Assembly (NCBI GenBank): GCA_036245805.1
Contig: BTRK01000003.1
Span: 9,176,001 to 9,240,000 of the forward strand
Reading direction: 5' to 3'
From: Pristionchus mayeri
Lineage: Eukaryota; Nematoda; Chromadorea; Rhabditida; Neodiplogasteridae
DNA: 64,000 nt
A program made the translations under genes and the position numbers. The notes under the pieces were generated by a model. The model did no database searches and was not told the DNA's origin. It saw nothing but the letters and a program-made list of their open reading frames with translations. Below are positions 11,210 through 22,100 of the stretch, in pieces (within the stretch, counting starts at the first letter, position 1; each line of letters starts with the position of its first letter).

Positions 11210-12421
11210 GATAATTTTATGAAGGTTTGATCGCCACTGATGGAGGGTGAATTCACAATAGAGCTCTCGCGGTTTCCAGTGCAATCTAGATATCTCTCAC
11301 TCTCTCGCTCTCTATCTCGTAACCACTCTCTATTTCCATCTCGCTCAATTGTTCTCTCTTTTTCCATCTTCTTCTCTGACTCGCATGTGAACAAAACATG
11401 ATGGCGCGATGTTTAGATTCCGTAGGCTACGGTGTTCCCACCGAAAAACTCAATTATTTTTTCCAGGTTAGATCAAACGTAAATGATATCTCGAGACCTA
11501 CACAATCATTTGGGTCTTGTGCACATACATGTCTTGTTTCGTTCTAAAATCGAAGAGTGCTTCAAATGAAACCGAAATTTTTATAAAATAATTATAGGTA
11601 GCAATAGGAACGCACGATGATGAATGATCATACATAATGCAGTCTCACCAAAACGAAGTCAGTAATTTATATAAATTATCGCATGAGGAATGGCACCTGT
11701 CGACCCACTGCGCTTACTTTTAGGAAGCATTTGGTTTTCGAGGCTAAATTCCGTCTGAAGTCGACTTGGGATTTGAGCTCTGTCTTGTCCAGGCCATTCG
11801 AAATCACTTGACGATATCTGGGCTTCTTTCCAGAACGATGGATGAAATTACACGCAGTGAATCCAACTCTTCCCATTCAAATCGCGCCCACTAAGTTCAC
11901 TAGATCTGTCTGAATGGGGGGGGGGGTTGAAAGAGACGGATCGCACGGCCATATTGGAATGGTACTCGTACGTGTATTCCCAGTTGTACCTGGTAAACAC
12001 TATTTTCGAAGAAGACATTTTTTTGCATTCCGAAGTGGGCAAGGAAGTTCCCAAGGAAGTGGGCACCTTGTGTTTACATAATTTTTTTGCAAGACTCAAT
12101 TTGCAAACGGAACAATATGAAGGCGTGGATTAAAACTAAGCGACAGCCTCATTGTTACAATTTATGAACTTAAAGTGTGATGCAATTACGACCATGCTTG
12201 TGTACAAAAATTACGGGAATATTATTTTTCGTCCAGGGTTACGAGAAGTGCTTTGTCTTTACTGCTCGTCATATCCAGTGGTTTGTGAAATGATGGGACC
12301 CTATAAGTTGAAGGTCTGAGTATTCAACAACGGCACTAAGCAAAAAGCATACGTGAGGTTTCCTCCCCATCATCTCTCCTCCTCATCCAGTGCAAACAAA
12401 CCCTGCTCGCACTAGGGCTCA
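11210..12421. repeat. 1.2 kb unit, near-identical inverted partner at 47312-48525
   Basis: This block matches 47312-48525 in reverse orientation with only a handful of differences (for example the length of a G/C run near 11931 and single substitutions), far closer than the flanking NHR copies match each other. Inside, the minus strand at 11676-11876 carries IHRSGKKP followed by a QVIS..LD..ELKSQV segment, which resembles the helix-turn-helix part of a mariner transposase. No terminal inverted repeats or target duplications are apparent, so it may be a segmental duplication rather than a simple transposon. Confidence 0.8.
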
Positions 12422-12748
12422 GTCGATGGAAGAGTAGACCTCCTCTCTATTGGCAGACGCGCCACAGTGCAAATCGATTTCTAGGGAGAAAAATCCTTTT
12501 TTTCCAGCGACTTTATTTTCATTAGCGGCATAATTTCGTATTATTTCCATGCAGAGCACCATCACACCCGTTCTATAGATCGAATTTCCGACTTTTATCC
12601 CGCTCTTCTCGTTTTTGCCAGTCCTCGCTAAACTATCACAAACAGAGAACACTTTTTACATGTTTTTGTTCGTTTGAGAGGATAATTGCTCAGCTTTCAC
12701 GTTTTCCTTGATCTTGTTTCAAAATTCTTGAATTTAAAATGTGCATAG

Positions 12749-15700
12749 ATGCCATTGCCACCAAGTCCATCGGAAAGTAGCTGCAGTAGTAGCAGCTTTA
12801 GCAGCAGAAGCTCGATAAATGCGGTAATTCGTGACTCCGCAAAGCCTACAATATGTGGCATGTGCTTCAGGAAAGCTCACGGAATGCACTATGGCGTAAG
12901 TGGGTTAATTTTGCTAATTTTGAGATAATGAATAAGGTGTCTTATTTTTTTCAAAAACAGATTGATATAGTGTATTGCGCATACCATCGTCATCTATTCA
13001 ATCATCTATTCATCGTCATCTATTCATCTATCGTCATCTATTCATGTAATCTATTCAAGACATAATTCGATGAAATATCAGGTTGCATCGTGCATTACTT
13101 GCAAAACCTTCTTTCGAAGGAGTTTATTGAATGAGAAGGAAATGGTTTGTAGGAAGAAGAAGGAGTGTTCTCAACCGTTCGAATGTAAGGTGCTTGTTGT
13201 TATACTATTAATGTAATTTTGCTCAGTTTGGACAATTCCCTCCAATGCTCAACGCAGTGGTCAATGTGCTTGGTGTCGTTTGGTTCGATTTGTGAAACTT
13301 GGAATGAATCCCCGAGGTAAGTAGCCAAATTAAAGTATGCGAAACCCATGTGAGAACGATTTAATCGTGAAAATTTAAACCCACATTGTTGATGAGAGCG
13401 CACAATTGTATTTTTCAGCTGTTCTACCTGGCTCATCTTACGATCTTCTCGATCTTCCCAATGCTGCCAAACTACTTTCCACATGCATGCAATATCAGGG
13501 CATGAACCAATCGAAATTATCTGCGCAGGATGTGAGAACTATCATTGAATTATTGCGAAACTCCACCTTTAAATGTAGATCGACGATTTTTTGCGGAGCA
13601 TTAGCCAGTGCGACATCAAACATCGACAATTGAGGATGTTAGTTTATATGTCGAATGATATTTACCTTAACTTGTAAATATTAAGGTCTGATTTCAATCC
13701 TTCCCGAGAAAAGCAATTTGAGTGGCGATTGGAAGATTACTTACGGCAACCTCTCGAAATGGAAGCTAATATAAGAAATACATTTGGAATACAACATGTG
13801 CTGAAGAAGGTACAGTCGCGAGCATAAGTCACCGGGCACTTTTGGAATGGGTTTGAATTTTTAACCAGGAAAATTTCAATTCTGCAACTAGGATGTTATG
13901 CAGAAATTCATCGGAGATTTTTCTTTTTGATAGTGGGGTATGACGCAAGCGCACAGTCGTTGCGTAGTGATGACGCAATCAAAACGTAATTTTTCAAAAC
14001 GGCATTATTCGTACATGGATTTTTTCCAACTCGCCAAACTTTCTGAGGTTGGAGTCATGCCCGAGGCCTACCCAGAAAAAAAAATTGAGGTTGCTGCGCG
14101 ACCGCAGATTTGATGCAGCCAAGGCATCAAAATTATCGCCATCATGAGTCAAGATGATCCTTGCAATACGACAACAATATCTGGAAATTTACCCTCAGGG
14201 TACGAAAAAGTCATTTTTTGGATGACCATTTTCAGGACATTCATAAATATGTGGGATATGTAGGTAAAAATCTGGTTTTTTGCATAGGAATGTTCAAAAT
14301 GTATTGAACATCTGAAGGCGAGAGAGTGCAGACGACGAGAGTGAGTAAACAAGGTGTTTCCCGACCCTAGTATTCCTCCGAAAACTGTTCGCAAAGAGCA
14401 GGAAAGATATCCAATCGCTCGAAAAAAGTTGGGAAAAAAAATCAAAAACCAGATTTTTACCTACATGTCCCACATAGTTATGAATGTCCTAAAAAATCCA
14501 AAATAATGATTTTTCGTACCTGAAAGCAAATTTTGAGATATTGTTGTCATATTGTAAGGATCATCTTGACTCATGATGGCGATCATGTTGATGCCTTAAA
14601 TCAGTCTCTAGCTTGACTAGGAGCGGAGATATATGAATTTTCGACCTCGATATTGCAGCAAGGCTGCAGCAAATGTGCGGTCGCGCAGCAACCTCAAAAA
14701 AAATTTCTGGGTAGGCCTCGGGCATGACTCCAACCTCAGAAAGTTTGGCGAGCTGAGAAAAATCTATATAAGAATAATGCCGTTTTGAAAAAGTACATTT
14801 TGAATGCGTCATCACTACGCAACGACTATGCGATTGTGTCATACCCCAATATCAAAAAGAAAAATCTCCGATGAATTTGGTGCAACATCCTAGTTGCAGA
14901 ATTGCAATTTTTCCGGTTAAAAAATTCAAACCCATTCCAAAAGTGTCCGGTGACTTATGCTCGCGACTGTACGTAATGATTTGATTTTAATCATGCGTGT
15001 GAAGTAGTTGTTTCAGAACTGGCCGTACGTTGATATTATTTGTGCGATTGAATATGTCAAGTACTTTGTCGCCACATTTGCTCCGAACCTGCATACTTCA
15101 GATAAGGTGGGAATCGCTCATAGTTCAATTACGATTGAACGATAGCATTCCAGGAAAAACATGTTTAGAATATTTTCTTTACAGATAGCGATTATTCGCG
15201 ACAGTGTGGTTCAATTGTCGCTCCTGGAAATGCATTATTACTCATGGTCAGCGGGCTACCGACATGTTACGTATCCCGATGGACAGATATGCGAGTAAGC
15301 ATGCACATGTGTTCAACATATTAAAGAACTAACAAAACTGAAATTTTCAGTTAGTTTAATGTAATTTCAAAACGTTATTCATTCGTTAGTTTTCAGAACA
15401 CGCTCAAATGCTGATCTATTTCATTCGAAAATCGCCTCCATTGCCCTCACGAGGACTGAACTCGCAGTGATGAAGGCTCTTATAATATGCAAATCAGGCT
15501 AGTTTTCTGATCCATTCACCCGAAAACAAGTTTATCTCCAGATGGGGTTTCGTCTCATGTGCAGTCGAATCTGGAAGAGCTAAAATCTAAATTGATCAAA
15601 GTGCGTTGTTCTTGCAATATCTCAAGTTCATTTAGGCCCAAATATAGGTGCTTACAAGGCTTACAATTAGCGGCAGAAGCTCAGTTGGTGACATAAAGAG

Positions 15701-15867
15701 GTTCACGTCGATAATTGACACTCTGTATGCCCTAGAATTTCAAGTAATTTGTTCAATTATTATATTTTCTAAACGCAAATTTCCAGAAGTCGATCGAGGT
15801 GCAAAATCATGTGATCAACTATTTAAACAAGCCGGAACCTCGGATATTGCGCGAGATATTTCTTTGA
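12749..15867 (+). CDS. Nuclear hormone receptor, copy 1
   Basis: Twelve exons are in phase: 12749-12895, 13082-13184, 13227-13316, 13419-13531, 13579-13637, 13686-13809, 15017-15106, 15185-15294, 15397-15484, 15565-15600, 15648-15743 and 15787-15867 (about 378 aa). A Ser-rich N-terminus leads to the DNA-binding domain: finger 1 CGMC...HYG..SCITCKTFFRR, and finger 2 CRKKKEC...CAWC followed by LVRFVKLGM. The ligand-binding domain includes WPYVDIICAIEYVK and YYSWSAGYRHV. It ends in an AF-2-like helix (REIFL). This is a nuclear transcription factor of the nematode-expanded NHR class. The start is placed where a TAG acceptor-like site abuts ATG, compatible with trans-splicing. Two oddities: the donor after 15484 reads AT where copy 2 has GT, leaving a stop 18 nt on, and the donor after 13637 is GTTAGT. 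If exon 9 cannot splice, the receptor is truncated before AF-2. A foldback transposon fills intron 6. Confidence 0.85.
13813..14969. mobile_element. Tc1/mariner-type foldback element in NHR intron 6
   Basis: The ends are inverted copies of CAGTCGCGAGCATAAGTCAC flanked by TA (13811-13812 and 14970-14971). The inverted arms extend for roughly 450 bp each, with blocks such as GGTTGGAGTCATGCCCGAGG mirrored at 14700-14740, leaving a short loop near 14285-14430. No transposase is present. The insertion lies 2 nt into the intron, and copy 2 lacks it. TA target choice and CAGT-type ends point to the Tc1/mariner superfamily. Confidence 0.85.
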
Positions 15868-16034
15868 AAAGTTGAACGATTCGCATATTTTTATTTCGTC
15901 AATAAATGACATTTTCCCCCTAGCATAGCGAATATAGCTGATATGGGAATATATACATGAAAATGCATATGCCAAACCTTTTCTTGATAGTAATACATTA
16001 TATGTGGGTGAATATAATGCATTGTTACGAAGTG

Positions 16035-16310
16035 TCAATTACGAAGTGGTGTAGCAATCTAAGGCGCCCTCCCATTCCATATCACTTTGGTTCGGTTCCC
16101 AGCAGTGACACCTCCCCAATAAGGTCACGTCCACTTCCTGCCCACTGGAAGTGGACGTGACTAGATCGCGCATGTAAATAGATACGTAGAATAGATTTCT
16201 CCTTCCGGACTGATCTAGACTTTCGTAGACACTGGCCTTGCAGTGTACACCGCTCATGACTTGTGTGTCTGATTCGGGAATATCAGTACATTTTTATATG
16301 TGTACACTGT
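16035..16310. repeat. 3' flank shared with NHR copy 2, with tRNA-like segment
   Basis: This block, including AGTGGTGTAGCAATCTAAGG and CCTTCCGGACTGATCTAG, matches 51138-51320, so the NHR duplication extends past the gene. The segment from GTGGTGTAGC to GGTTCGGTTCCC looks like A-box and B-box promoter elements of a tRNA-derived SINE. The second copy has lost the B-box half. No full tRNA cloverleaf is drawn. Confidence 0.5.
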
Positions 16311-16367
16311 TGTAAGGTGATGCTGATGAAATTTCATCTATAGTGTATAGTGTTATCTATCGATCTA

Positions 16368-17357
16368 TATGATGCCGGTCGTCTAAGAATCGGCACATGT
16401 CTGGCACAGTGAAATTTCGAAAACATGTGTAAAGGGGTTCTCGATGATGCTGAGCATCATGGCCTACTTTATTATGGACCAATTCGGCTGGCTGCATGTC
16501 GGATTTTGTACGTTTTGTATCGTTTTTCTCCGATAACACAAGGCGTATACCAGCTATTGCTCTGAAATTTGAATGCCACCCCTTTTGGGTTATGTAGAAT
16601 CAAATTATGCAGATCTGGTAGCATCATTGTTATTGCGATCTGAAGATGCGTTTACATGTGGAGATGCGTCTCGTCAATACGATCATTTTTTCGTATGATA
16701 TGTATGGGTTTATAAGTTCGCGATGTTTTGTTACATGTGTTTTTACATCTTCAATTTGAAGGCCTCCCTATCGCGAGGAATTATGAATGAGAGAAGGAAT
16801 TATGTTTCACTTCGCAAAGGGCAAATATATTGTATCTTTATTTACGAAGTGAAACACAATAAATTCTCTCATTCGTCTTGCCTCGCGCTCAGTTGCGCGG
16901 CGTCAATGAGAGGGAGTCCCTCGAAATGAAGATGAAAAAATACATGTTCCAAAACATCGGGAACCTATAAACTTATACATAGCATATGAAAAAATGATCG
17001 TATTGACGAGACGCATCTCCTCATGTAAACGCCTGACCCTACACTTTTCTAGTATTCGAGAAAATTTTTATAATTCAGATCGCAATAACAATGATGCTAC
17101 CAGATCTGCATAATTGGGTTCTACATGGCCTAATTGGGGTGGCATTCAACTTTCAGAGCAATAGCTTGTATACTTCTTATGTTATCGGGTAAAACGATAC
17201 AAAACGGAAAAAAATCCGACCTGCAGCCCGGCTGCACCGGTCGGATTGGTGCAAAATGAAGTTGACCATGATGCTCAGCATCATCGAGAACTTTTCGAAA
17301 TTTCACTGTGCCAGCCTCCGAAGGCGTTTTGCCGATTCTTCGGCAACCGGCCTCATA
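16368..17357. mobile_element. Foldback element, family B
   Basis: Left arm TATGATGCCGGTCG...GAATCGGC...GGCACAGTGAAATTTCG is mirrored by the right arm ending CCGGCCTCATA. The arms, about 430 bp each with diverged blocks, surround a central region near 16790-16870 that itself contains an inverted GTTTCACTTCG/CGAAGTGAAAC pair. TA-rich flanks fit TA target use. A fragment of the same family, including the TTTCATTTTGCACCAA block, is at about 40140-40300. Confidence 0.75.
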
Positions 17358-17869
17358 TATAGTCTGAGAAAAATAACATTGGTTTTATCTGGTTAACATC
17401 GTAACGTAGACGAATTTGACATCTACACGCACACACAACTGAACGATTTTGCACCACTGGCTGTGACGTCCACCTTCGAAGTCGATCCCGTACTGTAATT
17501 TTGGTAATACTGAATATACCGATATTAGGCAGTTAGGACATATAATGTCGTCTGTATACACCATATTATTAATTAAAAAAATTTCGAAATTGTATGATAT
17601 TTCTGTTTAACGCACCCAACAATCATCTGCAGTGCTGGGGAGGTTCTCACAACAGATAGATCAGCGTAGAGGGAAAGGGTACACCCATTCCTAACGAAGA
17701 CTGAAGATACCTGAATGTTGTTTAGTGTTAAATTCACGTGGTGAAATAATACACATTCGGCAATTTTTCAATCACCTTAACTTTAGAATTCAACCTTAGT
17801 TGAGTTCCAAAAGCGAGGTCAGGATATGTTTAATGAACCCATTGCATGATGCAGATACGGCGGCTCAAT

Positions 17870-18189
17870 TTACGAACTAGCTACACGTACTGAAATGTAT
17901 GCGGCAGAATTCGTCTTGTACACTTCGATGGACGAGCTGGCTGAAGCACCAGTGTACGTCTAAATTCCACAGAGGTATTCAATGGCTTACTCAAATAATC
18001 ACAAAAAAATGTGTTAACGAACATATTTTATAAAGTATGAAAGCAAACCAACTATGTTTCCATCAAAGAGGTTCACAATGTAGTCTCCGGGTTTCCCCTG
18101 AAATGAACAATTGGTGATTTTTTTGAAAAAAAAAAAATTACCTCGCATCCTTGTCGATCCAGCTTTGTAGAGCAGAAAACATCGACATC
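17870..18189 (-). CDS. CUB-like C-terminal exons of the lectin gene
   Basis: Three minus-strand exons in one phase, 18142-18189, 18053-18097 and 17870-17959, end in TAA. They encode FCSTKLDRQGCE, then GDYIVNLFDGN, then TYTGASASSSIEVYKTNSAA and a short hydrophobic beta-type end. DYIVNLFDG and the final ISVRVASS resemble the end of a CUB domain, a secreted beta-sandwich module often paired with C-type lectin domains in nematodes. They follow the lectin exons to the right on the same strand, but the phase from exon 18383-18448 does not match directly, so a linking exon or a lesion is missing. The domain call is moderate. Confidence 0.55.
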
Positions 18190-18382
18190 CTGCATAGTAA
18201 GCTATGTCTTTTTATATGCAATCTATTTAACTTTTCGAAGTATGCTTTTTGCACAATGTTTCTGTTGGAATGGTGACCAAAAAAAATTCACCAAACACCG
18301 AAATTTAACCGAAAACGCAAGAACGGCCATCGAACATGTACTTAGTCAGGGAAGAGCAAGTTCAATGCCGAATATTGCGCAC

Positions 18383-18577
18383 CGTCATTCCAGTATCCGC
18401 TATCCCACATGTTCCAATAACATCCGAGGTTGCTATCCTGGTCGAGGTCTAAACGAATTTAATGAGGAAAACACCAATTTGCGATACCTCGATAATAGTA
18501 ACCGTTCGATGGTTTGAAATCAATAGGAGATCCGTCGATCCACTCCCATTTCTTCGTTGTTATATTGCGCACAATTC
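18383..18577 (-). CDS. C-type lectin domain exons, copy b
   Basis: Exon 18488-18577 carries KKWEWIDGSPIDF and SNGYYYR, and exon 18383-18448 carries GCYWNMWDSGYWND. WEW.DGSPI followed by a Cys and a W.D segment is the core of a C-type lectin domain, a secreted carbohydrate- or ligand-binding fold. Acceptors TTTCTAG and GTTTAG and donors GTATCG and GTGCGC are visible. The 18627-18881 stretch upstream is open and contains LVNRLIDRFYHGMP, which could be the N-terminal half of the same domain. A second, damaged pair of the same exons lies at 18895-19154. Confidence 0.65.
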
Positions 18578-18894
18578 CTAGAAATGAAAATCACGATAAT
18601 CACAAATAATTGTTCACCTAGCATCATTACGTTCTTCTTTCGCGAAATCCAGTATGCTTGATCCTAAAATATGATTTGAAATTTATGAATCGGTAAATCG
18701 TGCCAACTTCTTGGCTTTGAATGATAACGGGCATTCCATGGTAAAATCTATCAATCAGACGATTAACTAGGATTAACAATTCGAAGTCGGGCGCGAATTC
18801 GCATCCGCCTCCTCCGCGTGTGTTGATAAATTCGATGATGGGGAAGTGATCGCGAATTCGCATTCGACTTCCAATTTCCAACCCTATTGCTCAC

Positions 18895-19154
18895 CGTCCT
18901 GCCAGTACCCGCTGTCCCACATGTTTCAATAACATCCGAGCCTACAGTTTTGATCCAGATCTAAAATATCTTTTAAAAACTTTTCAACATCATGTTCATT
19001 GAATTATTTAATTTGAAAGCTCGTTATATTTTATTTCCGTAAGTGTTAACAAACATTTCAATACCTCGGTAGTAGTATCCGTTCGACGGTTTGAAGTTAA
19101 TGGGCGACCCATCGACCCATTCCCATTTCCAGGTCATGGCATTACAGACAATTC
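18895..19154 (-). pseudogene. Duplicated C-type lectin exons, copy a, with a stop
   Basis: Exons 19065-19154 and 18895-18960 have the same lengths (90 and 66 nt) and phases as copy b, with TWKWEWVDGSPINF and MWDSGYWQD. In copy a the Trp after GCY reads TGA, a nonsense change relative to TGG in copy b. This pair follows the signal-peptide exon at 24358-24436 in matching phase, so the gene as it stands would be truncated unless the transcript skips to copy b. Confidence 0.65.
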
Positions 19155-19191
19155 CTAGAAATTCCATGGCTAAAACAACCGGCTCTGTTAC

Positions 19192-22100
19192 ACTTTAGAG
19201 GTCCCATGTCAGTTTCGAGGTCCCATGACAGTTTAGAGGTCCCAAGTGTCAGTTTAGAGGTTCCAAGGTATGCTCTGTCAGATTAGAGGTCCCAACCAGT
19301 TTAGAGGTCCCATACATTTTAGAGGTCCCATGACATTTGCCAGTATAGAGGTCCCATGGTACTGTCAGTTTAGAGGTCCCATCCAGATTAGAGGTCCCAT
19401 CGGTTTAGAGGTCCCAAGAAATCCGACAACTCTCTATGCTTGTCGATTACCTTCAGAACATTCTGGCAACTGTAACATATATTCGGCGACATTCAAACAT
19501 TCTGACGGCCTCTAGAGATGGTCGACAACCCTCAAAAAATTATAAATGCTCTGAAAGTTTGTCGACAGACATCAGAAAATGTGGACGGCTCTGAGAGTTT
19601 CTGAGAGATAGAGAGAGACAAATTCGGTGGTCACTCACAAATGGTCGATGACCATCAGAAAATGTTGACAGAAAATTCAGAGACATAGCATTGGACATTG
19701 TATGAGGTCCTTCATGATTTTATTATTGATGACAGGGCTGTTTTTGATCCGGGTCTTCGTAATTTTACAGTTGTTGTAAAAATTGAATGAAAGCCATCGG
19801 AATAAGGGGTGGGGGTTCTAATGAATGTTTGATTATTCCGAAAAACATCGGAATTTTAGCAGGACCTTCGTAATTTTCTGAATGAATTCCGAATCTGAAT
19901 ACCACATTCGTAATTGTCTGAGGGACATCGGATATTTCACAAGGTCGCTTTACATTCCTGAAGGTCGTAAACCGTCATTTCTCAGATACATAAGATTTTA
20001 TGAGGACCGTCAGAATTTTTAGAAGGCCATGTCGCATCTGGGAAGGTCGAAATAATATTTGAAATTCTGTGGGGCATCTGGAGAGTCAGAATTGCATTGA
20101 ATGATGTTCATCAAGTCTAGGGACCGTCAGAATTTTCTGAAGACCGTCTGATCAATCAATTTATCATGTCAGGCAATAAGGTGCTCAGATGAGGATGGGG
20201 CGGTACTCTTCATAAGTTGCATTCCACCAGTGTTTGCCAATAGCTCGGGTCAAATCATCTCTCCATCGTACATGAGGCTTCCCAGGGGGGCGCTTCCTAT
20301 TGTATGGCGTCCACACCGTAGTGGCACGGCTCCACTGCTCGTCCCATTCTCCTGACCAGGGCCCAGCGCGCTTTCCTTTTCAGTCCTTCCTCGATCAAAT
20401 CCCTCAGCTTCGTGATCCCGCGCACGCGTTCATTCCTCCAGCGATCTTTCAGCGTGACTCCCAACATCTTTCTCTCCATCTTTCTTTGGGTAACACTCAG
20501 CCGCTCTTTCTCACTCGCCCTCATCGCCCAAACTTCGCTTCCGTAGAGTACGGCAGCCGTCACGCAGCTCTCGAAGACTCTTCTCCTGGTCTTGATGGGT
20601 AGAAGGCGGGAGGACAGCAGATATGATAGCTTGCTCCAGGCGAACCACCCTAGTCGAATCATGTGTTCGATCTCGTCAGAGTGATCTAGTGGGAGACTGA
20701 TCTTCCCTCCGAGATAGGTGGCTGATTCAACGAAATCGAACTGTAGATTGTCGATAATTATTGGATTTCGGGTTGTTGTACAGGAGGTGAGTAGGTTGGT
20801 CTTATTTGAATTCACCTCGAGACCAACTCTACTGGAAGCGTCCATCAGCTTTTTCAGCATTCTCTCCATTTCCGGGCGAGACTTCGCAACAAGAGCTACG
20901 TCATCGGCGTATTCCAAGTGGCAAAAATTCCTTCCATCAATTCGAATCCCGTCGTTCTCCCAGTCGATGTCATTCATGGCTGAGCAAAGCACCGCATTGA
21001 AGAGACGAGGGGAGAGGGTATCCCCTTGCCTGACTCCTCTTCGCACAGTGACTGGTACGAGTTCCTCGTTTACTCTGATGAGGGTAGAGGAAGACTCGTA
21101 GATGCGGCGCAGCAGGTGGACGAGGGTAGGATGGGCTCCGAACGAGTAGAGGGCTTGCCAACATGCTCCCCATTCCACGCAATCGAATGCTTTCTTGAAG
21201 TCGACGAATGCGAAATAGACCGGGATACCATATTCCGAGGTTCTTTCTGCGACCTGCTTGAAGGAATGCAGGTTGTCGAGGGCGCTATACCCACTCGGTT
21301 TGGGAAGCCGGTTTGGGTGGGCGACTCAGTCTCTTCGAGCACCGTCTCGAGTCTTTTCAGAATCACCTTGGTCATGGTTTTCAGGGTTACGGTGAGCAAG
21401 GAGATGGGGCAGAAGTTTCCGACGTTGGTGGGATCTCCTTTCTTGTGCAGAAGAGTAACCACTCCTTCGGTCAAATCGCGTGGGACGGCTCCATCTTCTA
21501 CCAGATAGTTGAGGAGATCAGCGATGATGGGGGCGAGGTGATGTCGCGAGTGGAATAGCATATCAGGGAGAATGCCATCCAACCCGGGGGAGTGACCACA
21601 CTTGAGTAGAGACATAGCTTCGCTGACTTCATCGGGTAGGAAGGGCGGAAGAGGATCGGGTGGTTGAGGGGGGATTGCGAGTGGGACCTGAACTGCAGGG
21701 GTGTAGAGATCCTCGAAGAAGCGCTTGACAGCTGTCTCGGTGGCTGCTTGAGAGAGAGCACCAGTGACAGGGTCGGGGACGAGGAGGCGCTTCTTTGAGG
21801 TGTGCAGACTCAGCATGCTCTTCACGATGCTCCTTCACATGGTTGCTGATTGCCGTGCTTGTGCCTCATTTCGCTTCCTGATGTCATCGACGAGACTCGT
21901 CCGGGCAGCTTTGCAGGCAGCTGAGTAGGCGACAGTTCCTTGGGGATTGGATTGCAATTGATGCCGCATCGCTAGGAGATTCCGTGTTCCACTCGAGATC
22001 CAAGGCGGGGATTGGCGCTTCCTCCAACAGTTCATTGCCGCGGTCTCCGTGAAAGCCTTTACCGTAGCATAGGCATCGGCGGCAGAACTGGGGTGGGCAA

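Noticed and set aside
11116..11394. Arg/Glu-rich 92-codon ORF
   Set aside because: It is a translation of a GA/CT-rich stretch inside the 1.2 kb repeat; the inverted copy at 48341 ends differently.
19192..19425. CRISPR-like array (short repeats with variable spacers)
   Set aside because: The genome is eukaryotic, units are imperfect, and the opposed array at 24037-24299 shows they are transposon termini.
21026..21508. 160-codon and other plus-strand ORFs within the RTE element
   Set aside because: They are shadows of the GC-rich reverse transcriptase on the minus strand.
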